A stretch of 64,000 nucleotides of DNA from Oceanospirillaceae bacterium (GTDB taxonomy: Bacteria; Pseudomonadota; Gammaproteobacteria; Pseudomonadales; Balneatricaceae). The stretch's first letter is position 1, and every line of letters starts with the position of its first letter. Under the pieces are notes generated by a model, which was given only the letters and a program-made list of their open reading frames with translations, did no database searches and was not told where the DNA came from. The position numbers and the translations under genes were made by a program. The stretch is taken from positions 15,519-79,518 of the forward strand of contig DPHB01000032.1 of the NCBI GenBank assembly GCA_003521845.1, in the 5' to 3' direction. Below are positions 39,689 through 49,137 of this stretch, piece after piece.

Positions 39689-40948
39689 ATGAATCTTACT
39701 GAATTAAAAAAGAAATCCGTACCCGAATTACTCGACATAGCCAAACAAATGGGTCTTGATAACCTTGCTCGCTCGCGTAAGCAAGACGTTATATTTAGCA
39801 TCCTTAAGCGCCATGCCAAAAGTGGCGAAGATATCTACGGCCAGGGCGTGTTGGAAATCCTTCAAGACGGCTTTGGCTTCTTGCGCTCGGCGGACTCCTC
39901 CTACCTAGCTGGCCCTGATGATATCTATGTATCCCCATCGCAAATTCGACGTTTTAATTTGCGCACAGGCGACAGCATTGATGGCAAGATTCGTCCACCA
40001 AAAGACGGTGAGCGTTACTTTGCTTTGTTAAAGGTGGCCAATATTAACTTTGGTCCACCAGAGCAAGCCAAAAACAAAATCTTGTTTGAAAACTTAACCC
40101 CTTTGTTTGCCCAGGATCGTTTGCACATGCAATTGGGTAACGGTTCTAGTGAAGACTTAACCGCCCGTGTTATTGACCTAACTGCGCCTATGGGTAAAGG
40201 TCAGCGTGCCTTAATTGTATCGCCACCTAAGGCCGGTAAAACCTTGATGTTGCAGAACATTGCACACTCAATTACACGCAACAATCCAGACTGCCATTTG
40301 ATCGTATTGTTAATTGATGAACGCCCAGAAGAAGTAACCGACATGAGCCGTTCGGTACGTGGCGAAGTGGTTGCTAGTACTTTTGATGAGCCACCATCGC
40401 GTCACGTACAGGTGGCCGAAATGGTCGTTGAAAAGGCCAAGCGCCTTGTTGAACATAAAAAAGACGTGGTTATATTGCTTGATTCAATTACCCGCCTTGC
40501 TCGTGCTTACAACACGGTAGTGCCTTCCTCTGGTAAGGTATTGACCGGTGGTGTTGATGCTCACGCCTTGGAACGCCCAAAGCGTTTCTTTGGTGCGGCG
40601 CGTAATATCGAAGAAGGTGGTAGCTTGACCATTATTGCTACCGCACTGACGGAAACGGGCTCCAAGATGGACGAAGTTATTTTTGAAGAATTCAAAGGCA
40701 CGGGTAACTCCGAAGTGCACTTGGATCGCAAGATTGCCGAACGTCGTGTTTTCCCTGCTATTAACATCCGTAAGTCTTCTACCCGTCGTGAAGAGCTACT
40801 GACCCGTGAAGATGAGCTACAGCGCATGTGGATTTTGCGTAAGTTGCTTGATCCAATGGAAGATGTCGCTGCCACTGAATTCTTAGTTGATAAGCTGAAA
40901 GGCTTTAAGACCAACGACGAGTTCTTTATGTCCATGAAGCGCCAATAA
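39689..40948 (+). CDS. rho: Transcription termination factor Rho
   Basis: Hexameric RNA-dependent ATPase that ends transcripts. The 419 residues (E. coli also 419) have the N-terminal helix bundle ([15 protein letters not shown]), the RNA-binding cold-shock-like domain ([23 protein letters not shown]), the P-loop [11 protein letters not shown], the Q-loop region and the R-loop [13 protein letters not shown]. It appears to be a single gene with ubiD 23 bases behind it. Confidence 0.98.
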   Translation: MNLTELKKKSVPELLDIAKQMGLDNLARSRKQDVIFSILKRHAKSGEDIYGQGVLEILQDGFGFLRSADSSYLAGPDDIYVSPSQIRRFNLRTGDSIDGKIRPPKDGERYFALLKVANINFGPPEQAKNKILFENLTPLFAQDRLHMQLGNGSSEDLTARVIDLTAPMGKGQRALIVSPPKAGKTLMLQNIAHSITRNNPDCHLIVLLIDERPEEVTDMSRSVRGEVVASTFDEPPSRHVQVAEMVVEKAKRLVEHKKDVVILLDSITRLARAYNTVVPSSGKVLTGGVDAHALERPKRFFGAARNIEEGGSLTIIATALTETGSKMDEVIFEEFKGTGNSEVHLDRKIAERRVFPAINIRKSSTRREELLTREDELQRMWILRKLLDPMEDVAATEFLVDKLKGFKTNDEFFMSMKRQ

Positions 40949-40971
40949 CCCTGACTCAAAAACCATCGGTC

Positions 40972-42450
40972 ATGACATTAAAATATAAGGATTTGCGCGA
41001 TTTTATCGCCACCCTCGAGCAACAGGGCGAATTGAAACGTATTCAAACCCCTGTTGACCCCCATTTAGAAATGACCGAGATCTGTGATCGCACTTTGCGG
41101 GCCGAAGGGCCTGCATTGCTATTCGAAAACCCCAAAGGTTTTTCTGTACCTGTCTTAGCGAACTTGTTTGGTACTCCCAAACGCGTAGCGCTGGGCATGG
41201 GCGCGGCGGATGTTAGCAGCTTACGTGATATCGGCGTATTGCTGGCTACCCTCAAAGAACCCGAACCACCTAAGGGCTTTAAAGACGCCCTCGACAAACT
41301 ACCTCTATACAAGCAAGTTTTGAACATGGGGCCAAAAAAGGTCTCGCGTCCAGCTTGTCAGCAGGTGGTGCTGGAAGGTGATGATGTCGACTTGGGTAAA
41401 CTACCTATCCAAACTTGCTGGCCCGGCGACGCTGGCCCACTAATAACCTGGCCTCTGGTGATCACTCGTGGCCCTAATAAACAACGTCAAAATCTAGGTA
41501 TATATCGACAACAAGTGATCGGTAAAAATCGCCTGATTATGCGTTGGTTGTCACACCGTGGCGGTGCCCTCGATTTTCGTGACTGGCAGTTGCAACACCC
41601 TGGTGAAAATTTTCCTGTAGCTGTGGCTTTGGGTGCTGATCCAGCTACCATTTTGGGTGCTGTTACACCGGTACCCGATACCCTGAGTGAATACGCTTTT
41701 GCCGGTTTGCTACGCGGTGGAAAAACAGAAGTTGCCGATTGCTTAACCTGTGATTTGCAGGTGCCGGCTAGTGCTGAGTATATTCTAGAGGGCTATATCG
41801 CCCCGGACGATATGGCCGATGAAGGGCCGTTTGGTGATCATACGGGTTATTACAACGAAGTAGATCGCTTCCCTGTATTTACAGTAACGCGCATCACTCA
41901 CCGCCGCGATCCTATTTACCATAGTACCTATACTGGGCGTCCACCGGATGAGCCAGCAGTGTTAGGTGTTGCTCTGAATGAAGTCTTTGTGCCGATATTG
42001 CAGAAGCAGTTTCCGGAAATTGTCGATTTTTACCTGCCACCGGAAGGTTGCTCTTATCGCATGGCGATAGTGACTATGAAGAAGCAGTATCCCGGTCACG
42101 CTAAGCGCGTGATGATGGGGGTCTGGTCTTTTTTACGACAGTTTATGTACACCAAGTTTGTAATTGTGGCGGACGACGACGTCAATGCGCGAGACTGGAA
42201 CGATGTCATTTGGGCGATGACAACGCGCATGGATCCTGCTCGTGATACTACTCTGATTAGTAATACGCCGATCGACTATTTGGACTTTGCGTCGCCAGTT
42301 TCTGGCCTCGGTTCTAAGATGGGTATGGATGCCACCAATAAATGGCCTGGTGAGACAGATCGAGAATGGGGCGAACCCATTACTATGGACCCAGCGGTGA
42401 AACAACGTGTTGATGAGCTCTGGCATGAGCTAGGTATCGATGATACATAG
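40972..42450 (+). CDS. ubiD: UbiD, 3-octaprenyl-4-hydroxybenzoate decarboxylase
   Basis: Prenylated-FMN-dependent decarboxylase of ubiquinone synthesis, 492 residues (E. coli 497). KYKDLRDFI at the start, the [18 protein letters not shown] core and the [11 protein letters not shown] segment with catalytic acidic residues are clear. It depends on UbiX for its cofactor; ubiX is not in the window. A strong terminator follows. Confidence 0.97.
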   Translation: MTLKYKDLRDFIATLEQQGELKRIQTPVDPHLEMTEICDRTLRAEGPALLFENPKGFSVPVLANLFGTPKRVALGMGAADVSSLRDIGVLLATLKEPEPPKGFKDALDKLPLYKQVLNMGPKKVSRPACQQVVLEGDDVDLGKLPIQTCWPGDAGPLITWPLVITRGPNKQRQNLGIYRQQVIGKNRLIMRWLSHRGGALDFRDWQLQHPGENFPVAVALGADPATILGAVTPVPDTLSEYAFAGLLRGGKTEVADCLTCDLQVPASAEYILEGYIAPDDMADEGPFGDHTGYYNEVDRFPVFTVTRITHRRDPIYHSTYTGRPPDEPAVLGVALNEVFVPILQKQFPEIVDFYLPPEGCSYRMAIVTMKKQYPGHAKRVMMGVWSFLRQFMYTKFVIVADDDVNARDWNDVIWAMTTRMDPARDTTLISNTPIDYLDFASPVSGLGSKMGMDATNKWPGETDREWGEPITMDPAVKQRVDELWHELGIDDT

Positions 42451-42472
42451 TTAGTTGGTGGTATTTTGGACA

Positions 42473-42509
42473 ATAAAAAAGGCGGTGCTGATAACAGACC
42501 GCCTTTTTA
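42473..42509 (+). terminator. Rho-independent terminator of ubiD
   Basis: GGCGGT-G-CTG pairs with CAG-ACCGCC around ATAA, between six A and five T. It is nearly symmetric and could also stop the convergent lipoprotein transcript. Confidence 0.9.
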
Positions 42510-42528
42510 TGTACAGGATGTACTGTAG

Positions 42529-42556
42529 ACCCAAATCACTCGCTGTGCTCATGGGG
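42529..42556. repeat. Interspersed repeat, copy 1
   Basis: ACCCAAATCACTCGCT and the following 12 bases match 53735-53762 at 25 of 28 positions. It sits in a 148-base non-coding stretch full of short palindromes (for example GCAGG/CCTGC at 42590-42597 and before) between the ubiD terminator and the end of the lipoprotein gene. Confidence 0.7.
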
Positions 42557-42657
42557 ACGGCTCTGTCGCGGAGACATGGGCAGGTTTTTGCTCCTGCAAA
42601 ACGTGCATTCGCTACACCCCTACAGGTCATGTCATAGAGTGGTGATTTTGTTATAAG

Positions 42658-43107
42658 CTAGTTAGTAGCGGCTTCGCGTGGTGCAACGGTTACCTTGATC
42701 TCAGAACCACTTACCCGACGCTTTTCAATTTGCACAGTAGCAACGCGGCCGGCTTTTTCAAAGGTCAGTATGGATACTTCCGATTGCACAGAGGTGATGC
42801 TAATCCAGCCATAGGTGGACATATGCTGGTGGAAGTAGGTAAAGGCTTGGGTAGTATCCAGCTTAGAGCGAAATACAGCGCGGCCTGTCCATTGTTCACC
42901 CGTGTTGAGTAGCAGAGATTCGCTGATCACTAATACATCATCTAAAGGAATAGGAATGTCAGCATAAGAATTAGTAACCTGGGGGTCGCTCGCACTCATG
43001 GTCTGGCCATCTGTGCCGCCAGGAATCTGAGTAATAGGCGCTGCACAAGATGCCAGTAAGCCTAAGCTAAGGCCGATAGTGATAATTGCTTTTAAATACC
43101 GGTTCAT
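42658..43107 (-). CDS. Hypothetical lipoprotein
   Basis: The 149-residue product starts MNRYLKAIITIGLSLGLL with a lipobox LASC, so it is exported and lipid-anchored. The mature part contains two conserved-looking segments, FTYFHQHMSTYGW and VSILTFEKAGRVATVQIEKR, in an alpha-beta pattern that I have seen in uncharacterised proteobacterial lipoproteins. The frame is open up to 43422, but only the start at 43107 gives a signal peptide, and GGAAAAC lies upstream. Its function is unknown. It lies downstream of a second small lipoprotein gene on the same strand. Confidence 0.75.
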   Translation of the reverse strand: MNRYLKAIITIGLSLGLLASCAAPITQIPGGTDGQTMSASDPQVTNSYADIPIPLDDVLVISESLLLNTGEQWTGRAVFRSKLDTTQAFTYFHQHMSTYGWISITSVQSEVSILTFEKAGRVATVQIEKRRVSGSEIKVTVAPREAATN

Positions 43108-43213
43108 GACGAGTTTTCCACGATTACATTGATGTCTGGAAGTATAACCAAGGCGCTTGGGAATTGCAGTTATAAAGCTGAAAATAACCTTTAGATTAAT
43201 TAATTCAATGACC

Positions 43214-43480
43214 TTACTCGGTCTTGGCTGATGCTTGAGTTTGTATTTTTTGCAAAAGACCCTTGGCTGGCGGGTAATCTGGTGTCTGTTGCAAGGCAAG
43301 GGTGAGGCGGTCGAGGGCGATTTCTGTATACCCTTGTTGCCAATAATAGGTAGCGAGTTCGGTATAGATACGTGCCGCCATGTCGTCATGCTGGGCGTGC
43401 TTGGCAGGCATGCTGCAGGCACTTAGTATCAAAGTTAGCACGGCAATGGCTAGTATTTTTATTTTGAAGATCCTTTTCAT
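43214..43480 (-). CDS. Small TPR-like lipoprotein
   Basis: The 88 residues have a signal peptide with lipobox LSAC and then one helical pair (AARIYTELATYYWQQGYTEI, ALDRLTLALQQTPDYPPAKG) that reads as a single TPR unit. This is like the first repeat of the pilotin PilF, but the protein is far too short to be PilF. It may be a truncated pilotin or a small TPR lipoprotein. The ribosome binding site AAGGA lies before the ATG. Confidence 0.7.
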   Translation of the reverse strand: MKRIFKIKILAIAVLTLILSACSMPAKHAQHDDMAARIYTELATYYWQQGYTEIALDRLTLALQQTPDYPPAKGLLQKIQTQASAKTE

Positions 43481-43531
43481 AACTTAAGTTTAGCTCAAGT
43501 ATCCTAATTTTGTTAGCGGGTGCGTGTTGGT

Positions 43532-44584
43532 TTAGCTGTACAACAAGTTTGGCAGTTCATAGACCACGTCAAAGTGATTGCGTGCAGCAATTTCTAGGCT
43601 TTGGTTGGGGACGCCGTCGGCCTCTAAAAACTTTGCGAATTGCTGGCTTTGGCGTTTGAATTCATCCGTTTCATTGGCCCCCCAAACGATAAGGCAGGGC
43701 GGTAACAACTGATTGCTAGCTAGGCCAGGGCTGATTGCGGTTGCTCTATCCATATCCAAGCCAAGGGGGTTGTTGACGTAAGTGTCTACTAGGGGGCGCA
43801 GGTCATAAACACCGCTAAATAGAACGGCTTGCTTAAACAGTCCAGCTCGCAAGCCTTGTTGGTTGTTGGCTGCAGCTTGTAACACGCAAGCTGCCAAGTG
43901 GGCGCCGGCAGAGCTGCCACTGAGGATGATTTCTTGCTCATCAATAGCCCATGCTTGTTGCATCATCCAAGCTATAGCTTGGCAGCACTCTTGTACCATG
44001 GCACTGATGCTAGCCTGTGGGGCAAGCGTATAGTCAATAACAGCTAGGTGATAACCTTGCGCAATTAATGGCTGAGCCATAAAACAAGATTCGTTTTTAC
44101 TGAGCTCTTGCCAATAGCCACCGTGGATATAAATGACCAGAGGGGCGCCAGGGTTGCCTGGGAAATAATCTATAGTTTGGCCGCCATCATCAGCGACATT
44201 CAGGTCGGCTTGGTGTGTTAGTTGTTGTTTGGCTATAGCTGAGTCGTCAATATAGTTTTGAATATACACCATGATGTCGTCGATACAGGAACTTGGTGAG
44301 TACTCTTGTTCTAGTTTGGCGTGACTAAAGTGCTTCCACGGCATGGGAAAGTGACGAGGTTGCTGAGTATTGTCAGGCATAGGTAGTGGGCTAGTTATTG
44401 GTTGTTTGCGCGGCACAAGGCGACGGACTATTTGTAATATAGGGCGGTGGCAATTGCCACATGCGGCCGCAATGTTTAACTCACGGCGCAGGCTGCGAAA
44501 ATCATGATGGCCCGATTGTACAGCGTCAATGACTTGTTGTTTGGTGATGTTTTCGCAGGTGCATATTATTTGTTGCTCATTCAT
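43532..44584 (-). CDS. Fusion of BFD-type [2Fe-2S] domain with a kynurenine-formamidase-like hydrolase
   Basis: The 350-residue protein has two parts. Residues 1-55 (ICTCENITKQQVIDAV ... AACGNCH) carry the four-cysteine C-x-C ... C-x-x-C pattern of bacterioferritin-associated-ferredoxin-like domains. Residues 85-350 are an alpha/beta hydrolase with the oxyanion motif HGGYWQELSK typical of arylformamidases, the nucleophile Ser in SGSSAGAHLA, an Asp in GANETDEF and a His in ARNHFDVV. The linker is Pro-rich. No signal peptide is seen, so it should be cytoplasmic. It is third in a unit with moxR and the VWA gene, 36 bases after the latter. The reaction is not proven: kynurenine formamidase activity is a guess from the family. 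Confidence 0.8.
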   Translation of the reverse strand: MNEQQIICTCENITKQQVIDAVQSGHHDFRSLRRELNIAAACGNCHRPILQIVRRLVPRKQPITSPLPMPDNTQQPRHFPMPWKHFSHAKLEQEYSPSSCIDDIMVYIQNYIDDSAIAKQQLTHQADLNVADDGGQTIDYFPGNPGAPLVIYIHGGYWQELSKNESCFMAQPLIAQGYHLAVIDYTLAPQASISAMVQECCQAIAWMMQQAWAIDEQEIILSGSSAGAHLAACVLQAAANNQQGLRAGLFKQAVLFSGVYDLRPLVDTYVNNPLGLDMDRATAISPGLASNQLLPPCLIVWGANETDEFKRQSQQFAKFLEADGVPNQSLEIAARNHFDVVYELPNLLYS

Positions 44585-44620
44585 GGGCTGATTGTAGCGT
44601 TTATCGCTGGCAGAATCCTG

Positions 44621-45796
44621 CTATTTGGCCAGAAAGCGAATAGCATCGCCCAGTCCAGCCACAGTGAGTGGATACATCTTATGATCAATCAGTTGTTGCG
44701 TGAGACCAATGGAGTGGGTATAGCCCCAGTGGTTTTCGGGCACAGGGTTAAGCCATACCACCTTGTCAAAATGCTGGGTAAGACGCTGCATCCAGGTTGC
44801 CCCAGGCTCATTGTTCATGTGTTCAACACTACCGTAAGGTGAGCTAATTTCGTAAGGCGCCATGGAGGCATCGCCAACAAAGATCACCTTGTAGTCCTTG
44901 CCATAGGTATGCAAGATATCAAACAAGGCAGTGCGTTGCTGTTGCCTACGTAGGTTGTCGGTCCACATGCTTTCATAAATAAAATTGTGAAAGTAGAACT
45001 GTTTGAGGTGTTTGAACTCCGAACGGCAGGCGGCAAATAACTCTTCGCACACTTGTATGTAAGGGTCCATCGAGCCACCCACGTCTAACAATAAGAGTAC
45101 CTTAACGGCATTGTGGCGCTCTGGCACTAGTTTAAGATCTAGCATGCCGGCATTTTTGGCAGTGGCACTAATAGTATGATCCAAATCGAGTTCTTCGGCG
45201 GCACCGGTGCGCGCAAACTGACGCAGTTTACGGAGGGCTACTTTGAGGTTGCGGGTGCCCAGTTCGACGCTGTCATCGAGGTTGCGAAACTGACGTTCTT
45301 CCCACACTTTGGCGGCGCTCTTGTTGCGACTTTCGCCACCCACACGGATACCTTCCGGGTGATAGCCGCTGTGGCCGAAGGGGGAGGTGCCTCCGGTGCC
45401 GACCCATTTACTACCGCCAGCGTGACGCTTTTCTTGCTCGGCTAGGCGTTTCTTAAAGGTGTCTAATAGTTCCTCAAGGCTGCCTAAGGATTCTAGTTTG
45501 GCTTTTTCTTCGTCGCTGAGGTGCTTCATAAATTCAGCGCGTAACCAGTCTTCTGGAATCAGTGCCTCTAGCAAACCTTCTAGGTCTTCTAGTTGTTTAA
45601 AATAGGCGCCAAAGACCCGGTCAAACTTATCAAAGTGCATTTCATCTTTGACTAGGCAGGTGCGCGCCAAATAATAAAATTCTTCCGTATCGGCAAATAC
45701 CAAATGCTTTTGCAGGGCTTCCATAAGAATAAGATACTCTTTGATGGAAACTGGAATTTGCGCTTTTTTAAGGGTGTAGAAAAAGTCGATTAACAT
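44621..45796 (-). CDS. VWA-domain (CoxE-like) protein
   Basis: The 391 residues have an alpha-helical N-terminal region, a charged KLESLGSLEELLDTF coiled region, and a C-terminal von Willebrand A domain with the metal site started by LLLDVGGSMD; the usual DxSxS is altered to DVGGS. It is the regular partner of MoxR ATPases, which load or activate other proteins. It lies 18 bases after moxR. The client is unknown here. Confidence 0.88.
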   Translation of the reverse strand: MLIDFFYTLKKAQIPVSIKEYLILMEALQKHLVFADTEEFYYLARTCLVKDEMHFDKFDRVFGAYFKQLEDLEGLLEALIPEDWLRAEFMKHLSDEEKAKLESLGSLEELLDTFKKRLAEQEKRHAGGSKWVGTGGTSPFGHSGYHPEGIRVGGESRNKSAAKVWEERQFRNLDDSVELGTRNLKVALRKLRQFARTGAAEELDLDHTISATAKNAGMLDLKLVPERHNAVKVLLLLDVGGSMDPYIQVCEELFAACRSEFKHLKQFYFHNFIYESMWTDNLRRQQQRTALFDILHTYGKDYKVIFVGDASMAPYEISSPYGSVEHMNNEPGATWMQRLTQHFDKVVWLNPVPENHWGYTHSIGLTQQLIDHKMYPLTVAGLGDAIRFLAK

Positions 45797-45814
45797 AATT
45801 TATGTAAGCACTTA

Positions 45815-46660
45815 CTAACGGTTTTGTCGGCGCGACATGAAGGCTAGTCGTTCTAGTAGTTGTACGTCCTGCTCGTTCTTTAGTAGTGCACCATACAAGG
45901 GCGGGATAGCCTTGGTTTGGTCTCGGTTAGCAAGAATGTCGGCTGGAATATCGTCCGCCATAAGTAGCTTTAACCAATCAATTAGTTCCGACGTAGACGG
46001 CTTTTTCTTGAGGCCGGGAATCTCTCTCAAGTCAAAAAATATCTCCATGGCTTCGGCGACCAGTTGGGCGTTAAGCTGAGGATAGTGCACATCAACAATG
46101 GCGCGCATGGTGTTTTTGTCGGGGAAGTTGATGTAGTGGAAAAAGCAGCGACGTAAGAAAGCATCGGGCAGTTCCTTTTCGTTGTTACTGGTGATGATGA
46201 CCACAGGGCGTTGCTTGGCCACCACGCGTTCGCCAGTTTCGTAAACGTGGAATTCCATTTTATCCAATTCTACTAACAAGTCATTGGGAAATTCGATGTC
46301 GGCCTTATCAATTTCGTCGATTAGGAGCACAAGGCGCTTTTCGGCCCCAAAGGCTTGCCATAGCTTGCCTTGCTTGATGTAGTTACTAACATCGTGCACC
46401 TTATCATTGCCGAGTTGCGAATCACGCAAACGAGACACAGCATCATATTCATACAGGCCTTGTTGCGCTTTGGTCGTCGACTTGATGTGCCACTGTAACA
46501 GTTCCATATCAAGTGCTTGGGCCACCTGCTCTGCCAACAGGGTTTTACCTGTGCCGGGCTCGCCTTTGATTAGTAGTGGGCGCTCAAGCGCGACGGCGGC
46601 ATTAACGGCCATTTGTAGATCTTTGGTGGCAACGTAGGATTCAGTACCGGTAAATTTCAT
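45815..46660 (-). CDS. MoxR-family AAA+ ATPase
   Basis: The 281 residues show Walker A GEPGTGKTLLAEQ, Walker B VLLIDEIDKAD, sensor ITSNNEKELPDAFLRRC and the MoxR lid. It acts as a chaperone-like ATPase together with the VWA protein downstream. It is first in the moxR-VWA-fusion unit; the ribosome binding site AGAGAA lies before the ATG. Confidence 0.93.
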   Translation of the reverse strand: MKFTGTESYVATKDLQMAVNAAVALERPLLIKGEPGTGKTLLAEQVAQALDMELLQWHIKSTTKAQQGLYEYDAVSRLRDSQLGNDKVHDVSNYIKQGKLWQAFGAEKRLVLLIDEIDKADIEFPNDLLVELDKMEFHVYETGERVVAKQRPVVIITSNNEKELPDAFLRRCFFHYINFPDKNTMRAIVDVHYPQLNAQLVAEAMEIFFDLREIPGLKKKPSTSELIDWLKLLMADDIPADILANRDQTKAIPPLYGALLKNEQDVQLLERLAFMSRRQNR

Positions 46661-46900
46661 GACTATTCTCTGTTGTTAGCATGCTGCTTGGCATGACGAG
46701 TGTCGATAATAACAAAGCAGGTATTGTGCCTGAACCATAGCCAGTGTCTAGCCTGACTTTAGGGTCAATGACATTGCCAAGCTTTGGCGCCAGTGAATCT
46801 CAGCATGGAATGACGCTTTTGCATTAATTGTGCGCCGATGAACATGGTAGAATGCTAGCATTCATGCAATTGTGACCAATTTGACTAGTAGAGTTTACTC

Positions 46901-47944
46901 ATGGCTGAGACCACTTCCCAGCAAGCGGCTGGCAGCATGCTAGCGACGGATACTTCCTTAGGGCCGGTGACAAATAAGGACACGGGGGAGTTGCGCAACT
47001 TTGCTTTTGTGCTGCTGGAAAAATTTTCTATGATGGCCCTCACCTCGGCCATTGATGCGCTGCGTACGGCCAACTTGCTGGCAGAATCTGAGCTATTTAG
47101 TTACCAGCTAGTGTCTATAGAAGGCACTTCTATTTGTGGTGATCTAGGCTTCTCAGCGGTGGTTGATGCCACCTTAGCGGAACTAAATTTGGCGCAAATA
47201 GATGCCCTTGTGATTTGTGGTGGTTTGCGTGTGGATCTGCAGGTTGAGCCAGTACTAACTCGTTTCTTACGTCGCCCACAGGTAAAAACTTTGGCATTGG
47301 GCTCATTGTGGAACGGTGTGTTTGCACTGGCTCATGCTGGCTTGTTGGATGCGGCCCCGTGCGCTGTGCACCGTGAAAACCGTGCTAGTTTTAGGGAGCT
47401 ATTTAGCAAGGTAGAGTTAAAAAATCGCGGCTATATTTTATATGACGGCCCGCACAATAAATTATTCACTTGTGCCGGTGGCAGTAGTGCTCTAGACATG
47501 ATGTTGGAGTTGATTGTCGAAAGCCAAGGCAAGCATTTTGTGCGTGGTATTTGTGACATTCTGACTTGCGACCGCATTAATGATGCCGGCGAGCCAGCGT
47601 TTTTGCATGATGCTTCTGAAGCACAACTGCCGCAAAATCTAAAAGACGTCATCGCCTTGATGGAAAATAACATGGAGGAAATGCTGACGCCTGAGGAGAT
47701 TGCTGCTTTGGTTGGTATCACTCGACGTCAGGTGGAACGCTTGTTTCAGCGTTATTTAGGTAGCACGCCAACCCGCCATTATTTGGAATTACGCTTAAAA
47801 CGTTCCCATCAACTATTGACCCAAACTCAGCTGTCCATGAGTGATATCTCTTTGGCTTGTGGCTTTGTTTCCTACCCACACTTTTCTAAATGTTACCGCC
47901 AGTTCTTTAATAAAACCCCTTCGAGTAGCCGTAAACAGCCCTGA
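46901..47944 (+). CDS. GlxA/AraC-family transcriptional regulator
   Basis: The 347 residues have an N-terminal DJ-1/PfpI-like domain (about 33-200, NFAFVLLEKFSMMAL, ALVICGG, HRENRASFRE) and a C-terminal AraC helix-turn-helix pair (about 245-345, LTPEEIAALVGITRRQVERLF, SMSDISLACGFVSYPHFSKCYR). The pattern resembles GbdR, CdhR and ArgR of Pseudomonas, which sense betaine, carnitine or arginine. The ligand cannot be told. The 240 bases before it hold a possible -10 TAGAAT near 46849. Confidence 0.87.
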   Translation: MAETTSQQAAGSMLATDTSLGPVTNKDTGELRNFAFVLLEKFSMMALTSAIDALRTANLLAESELFSYQLVSIEGTSICGDLGFSAVVDATLAELNLAQIDALVICGGLRVDLQVEPVLTRFLRRPQVKTLALGSLWNGVFALAHAGLLDAAPCAVHRENRASFRELFSKVELKNRGYILYDGPHNKLFTCAGGSSALDMMLELIVESQGKHFVRGICDILTCDRINDAGEPAFLHDASEAQLPQNLKDVIALMENNMEEMLTPEEIAALVGITRRQVERLFQRYLGSTPTRHYLELRLKRSHQLLTQTQLSMSDISLACGFVSYPHFSKCYRQFFNKTPSSSRKQP

Positions 47945-47948
47945 TTGC

Positions 47949-48587
47949 TTACGACAGCTGCAATAAGCTCACAACAATCATACCTTGGGCCAGGGTATAG
48001 GTGCTCATGACCCATAAATGCGGCCGGGGCAAAGCGGTGACAAAGCGGTTGATGGCGAGGGTTAAATCCGAAGCCATAAATAACAAGGCGCCAGCCGCCA
48101 AAATCCAAGCCCACATACCACCAAGGTGCAGCGCCAAAGCAATGGCCACTATGCCCTTGCTGGCTAAAACCAAGCAATAAATCAATACCGGTATTTTAAG
48201 GTTGCCTAGATGTGGGCGCAGGTACCAAAAGATGCCCAAGGCAATGGCAACCTTGCCAGCTATGATGCTGGGCCACGGCATGGGCGCAGAAAGTGGAATT
48301 AAGGTAAAAATGGCCATGGCCATAGCGAGGTGGCCAAACAAAAAGCTTACTAGGCCGGTCACAAATGACCTTTTGCTAGGGTTTAGCAGGGCTACATCGC
48401 CAAGCCAAGCGGCTAAGAGAGCTAGATTAACCCAGTTGCTATCACCACCTAGTATCACATAGCTAAGCCATAATAGCGGCATCAACAGCGGTTTGGTGGC
48501 GCGGCGTATAGCGTCACTCTGGTCAGCGGAGAACAGATGTATTAGGCTAAGCAAGGTATAGGCTAGAAGGCTAAGGGTGGCGCTCAT
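47949..48587 (-). CDS. YhhN/TMEM86-family membrane protein
   Basis: The 212 residues make eight short predicted membrane helices with the family features AWLGDVALL near residue 60 and GALLFMASDLTLAINRF near 165. Animal homologues hydrolyse lysoplasmalogens; the bacterial role is open. It converges with the AraC-type gene, four bases between the stops. Confidence 0.85.
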   Translation of the reverse strand: MSATLSLLAYTLLSLIHLFSADQSDAIRRATKPLLMPLLWLSYVILGGDSNWVNLALLAAWLGDVALLNPSKRSFVTGLVSFLFGHLAMAMAIFTLIPLSAPMPWPSIIAGKVAIALGIFWYLRPHLGNLKIPVLIYCLVLASKGIVAIALALHLGGMWAWILAAGALLFMASDLTLAINRFVTALPRPHLWVMSTYTLAQGMIVVSLLQLS

Positions 48588-48666
48588 AAAAGTACGTATG
48601 GGATGGTTTTGCTATTGCGGCTAGCTTAGGTTATAACACCTTGTTTGTCGATACGGAGTTGAGTTT

Positions 48667-49131
48667 ATGATCCCTGCTAAGGTGCAAGCTTGTTTAGATG
48701 AACATCAATTGTCGGTGCTGCAATTTGAGCCGGGTAGTACGCCAACCTCTGCATTGGCCGCTGAGAAAATTGGTGTAGCAGTTGGACAGATAGCCAAGTC
48801 TATGTTGTTTAAGGCCAAGGATGGTGCTTTTCACTTGGTGGTGTGCGCGGGAGATCGTCGGGTTTGCAGCAAGCGTATGAAAAAGCACTTGGGTGTGAAG
48901 GCGCGTATGGCGACCGTGGATGAAACTTTTGATATTACCGAATTTAAGCCGGGTGGCGTGTGTCCTTTTGGCATCACCAGAGCACAGGTGCATATTGATA
49001 GTAGTCTGAGGGCTTATGGCCAGGTATACCCAGCGGCTGGTACGGATTCCACTGGTGTACCGACTACTTATGAGCAACTACTACAAATTACAGCAGGACT
49101 AACTTGTGATGTAATGCAAGAAGCCGGTTAG
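48667..49131 (+). CDS. YbaK/ProX-domain protein (aminoacyl-tRNA deacylase family)
   Basis: The 154 residues form a single YbaK-type domain with IAKSMLFKAKDGAFHLVVCAGD, containing the conserved Lys, and GGVCPFGI near the substrate loop. Family members remove mischarged amino acids from tRNA. It is closer to the YeaK/ProX-like branch than to the YbaK gene that begins at 63900. GGAG precedes the ATG. Confidence 0.85.
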   Translation: MIPAKVQACLDEHQLSVLQFEPGSTPTSALAAEKIGVAVGQIAKSMLFKAKDGAFHLVVCAGDRRVCSKRMKKHLGVKARMATVDETFDITEFKPGGVCPFGITRAQVHIDSSLRAYGQVYPAAGTDSTGVPTTYEQLLQITAGLTCDVMQEAG

Positions 49132-49137
49132 TCTGTG

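Noticed and set aside
42455..42637. Plus-strand frame of 60 codons behind ubiD
   Set aside because: It spans the ubiD terminator and repeat sequence and resembles no protein I know.
43108..43422. N-terminal extension of the lipoprotein frame at 42658-43422
   Set aside because: It overlaps the small TPR lipoprotein gene, has no family pattern, and hides a perfect signal peptide starting at 43107.
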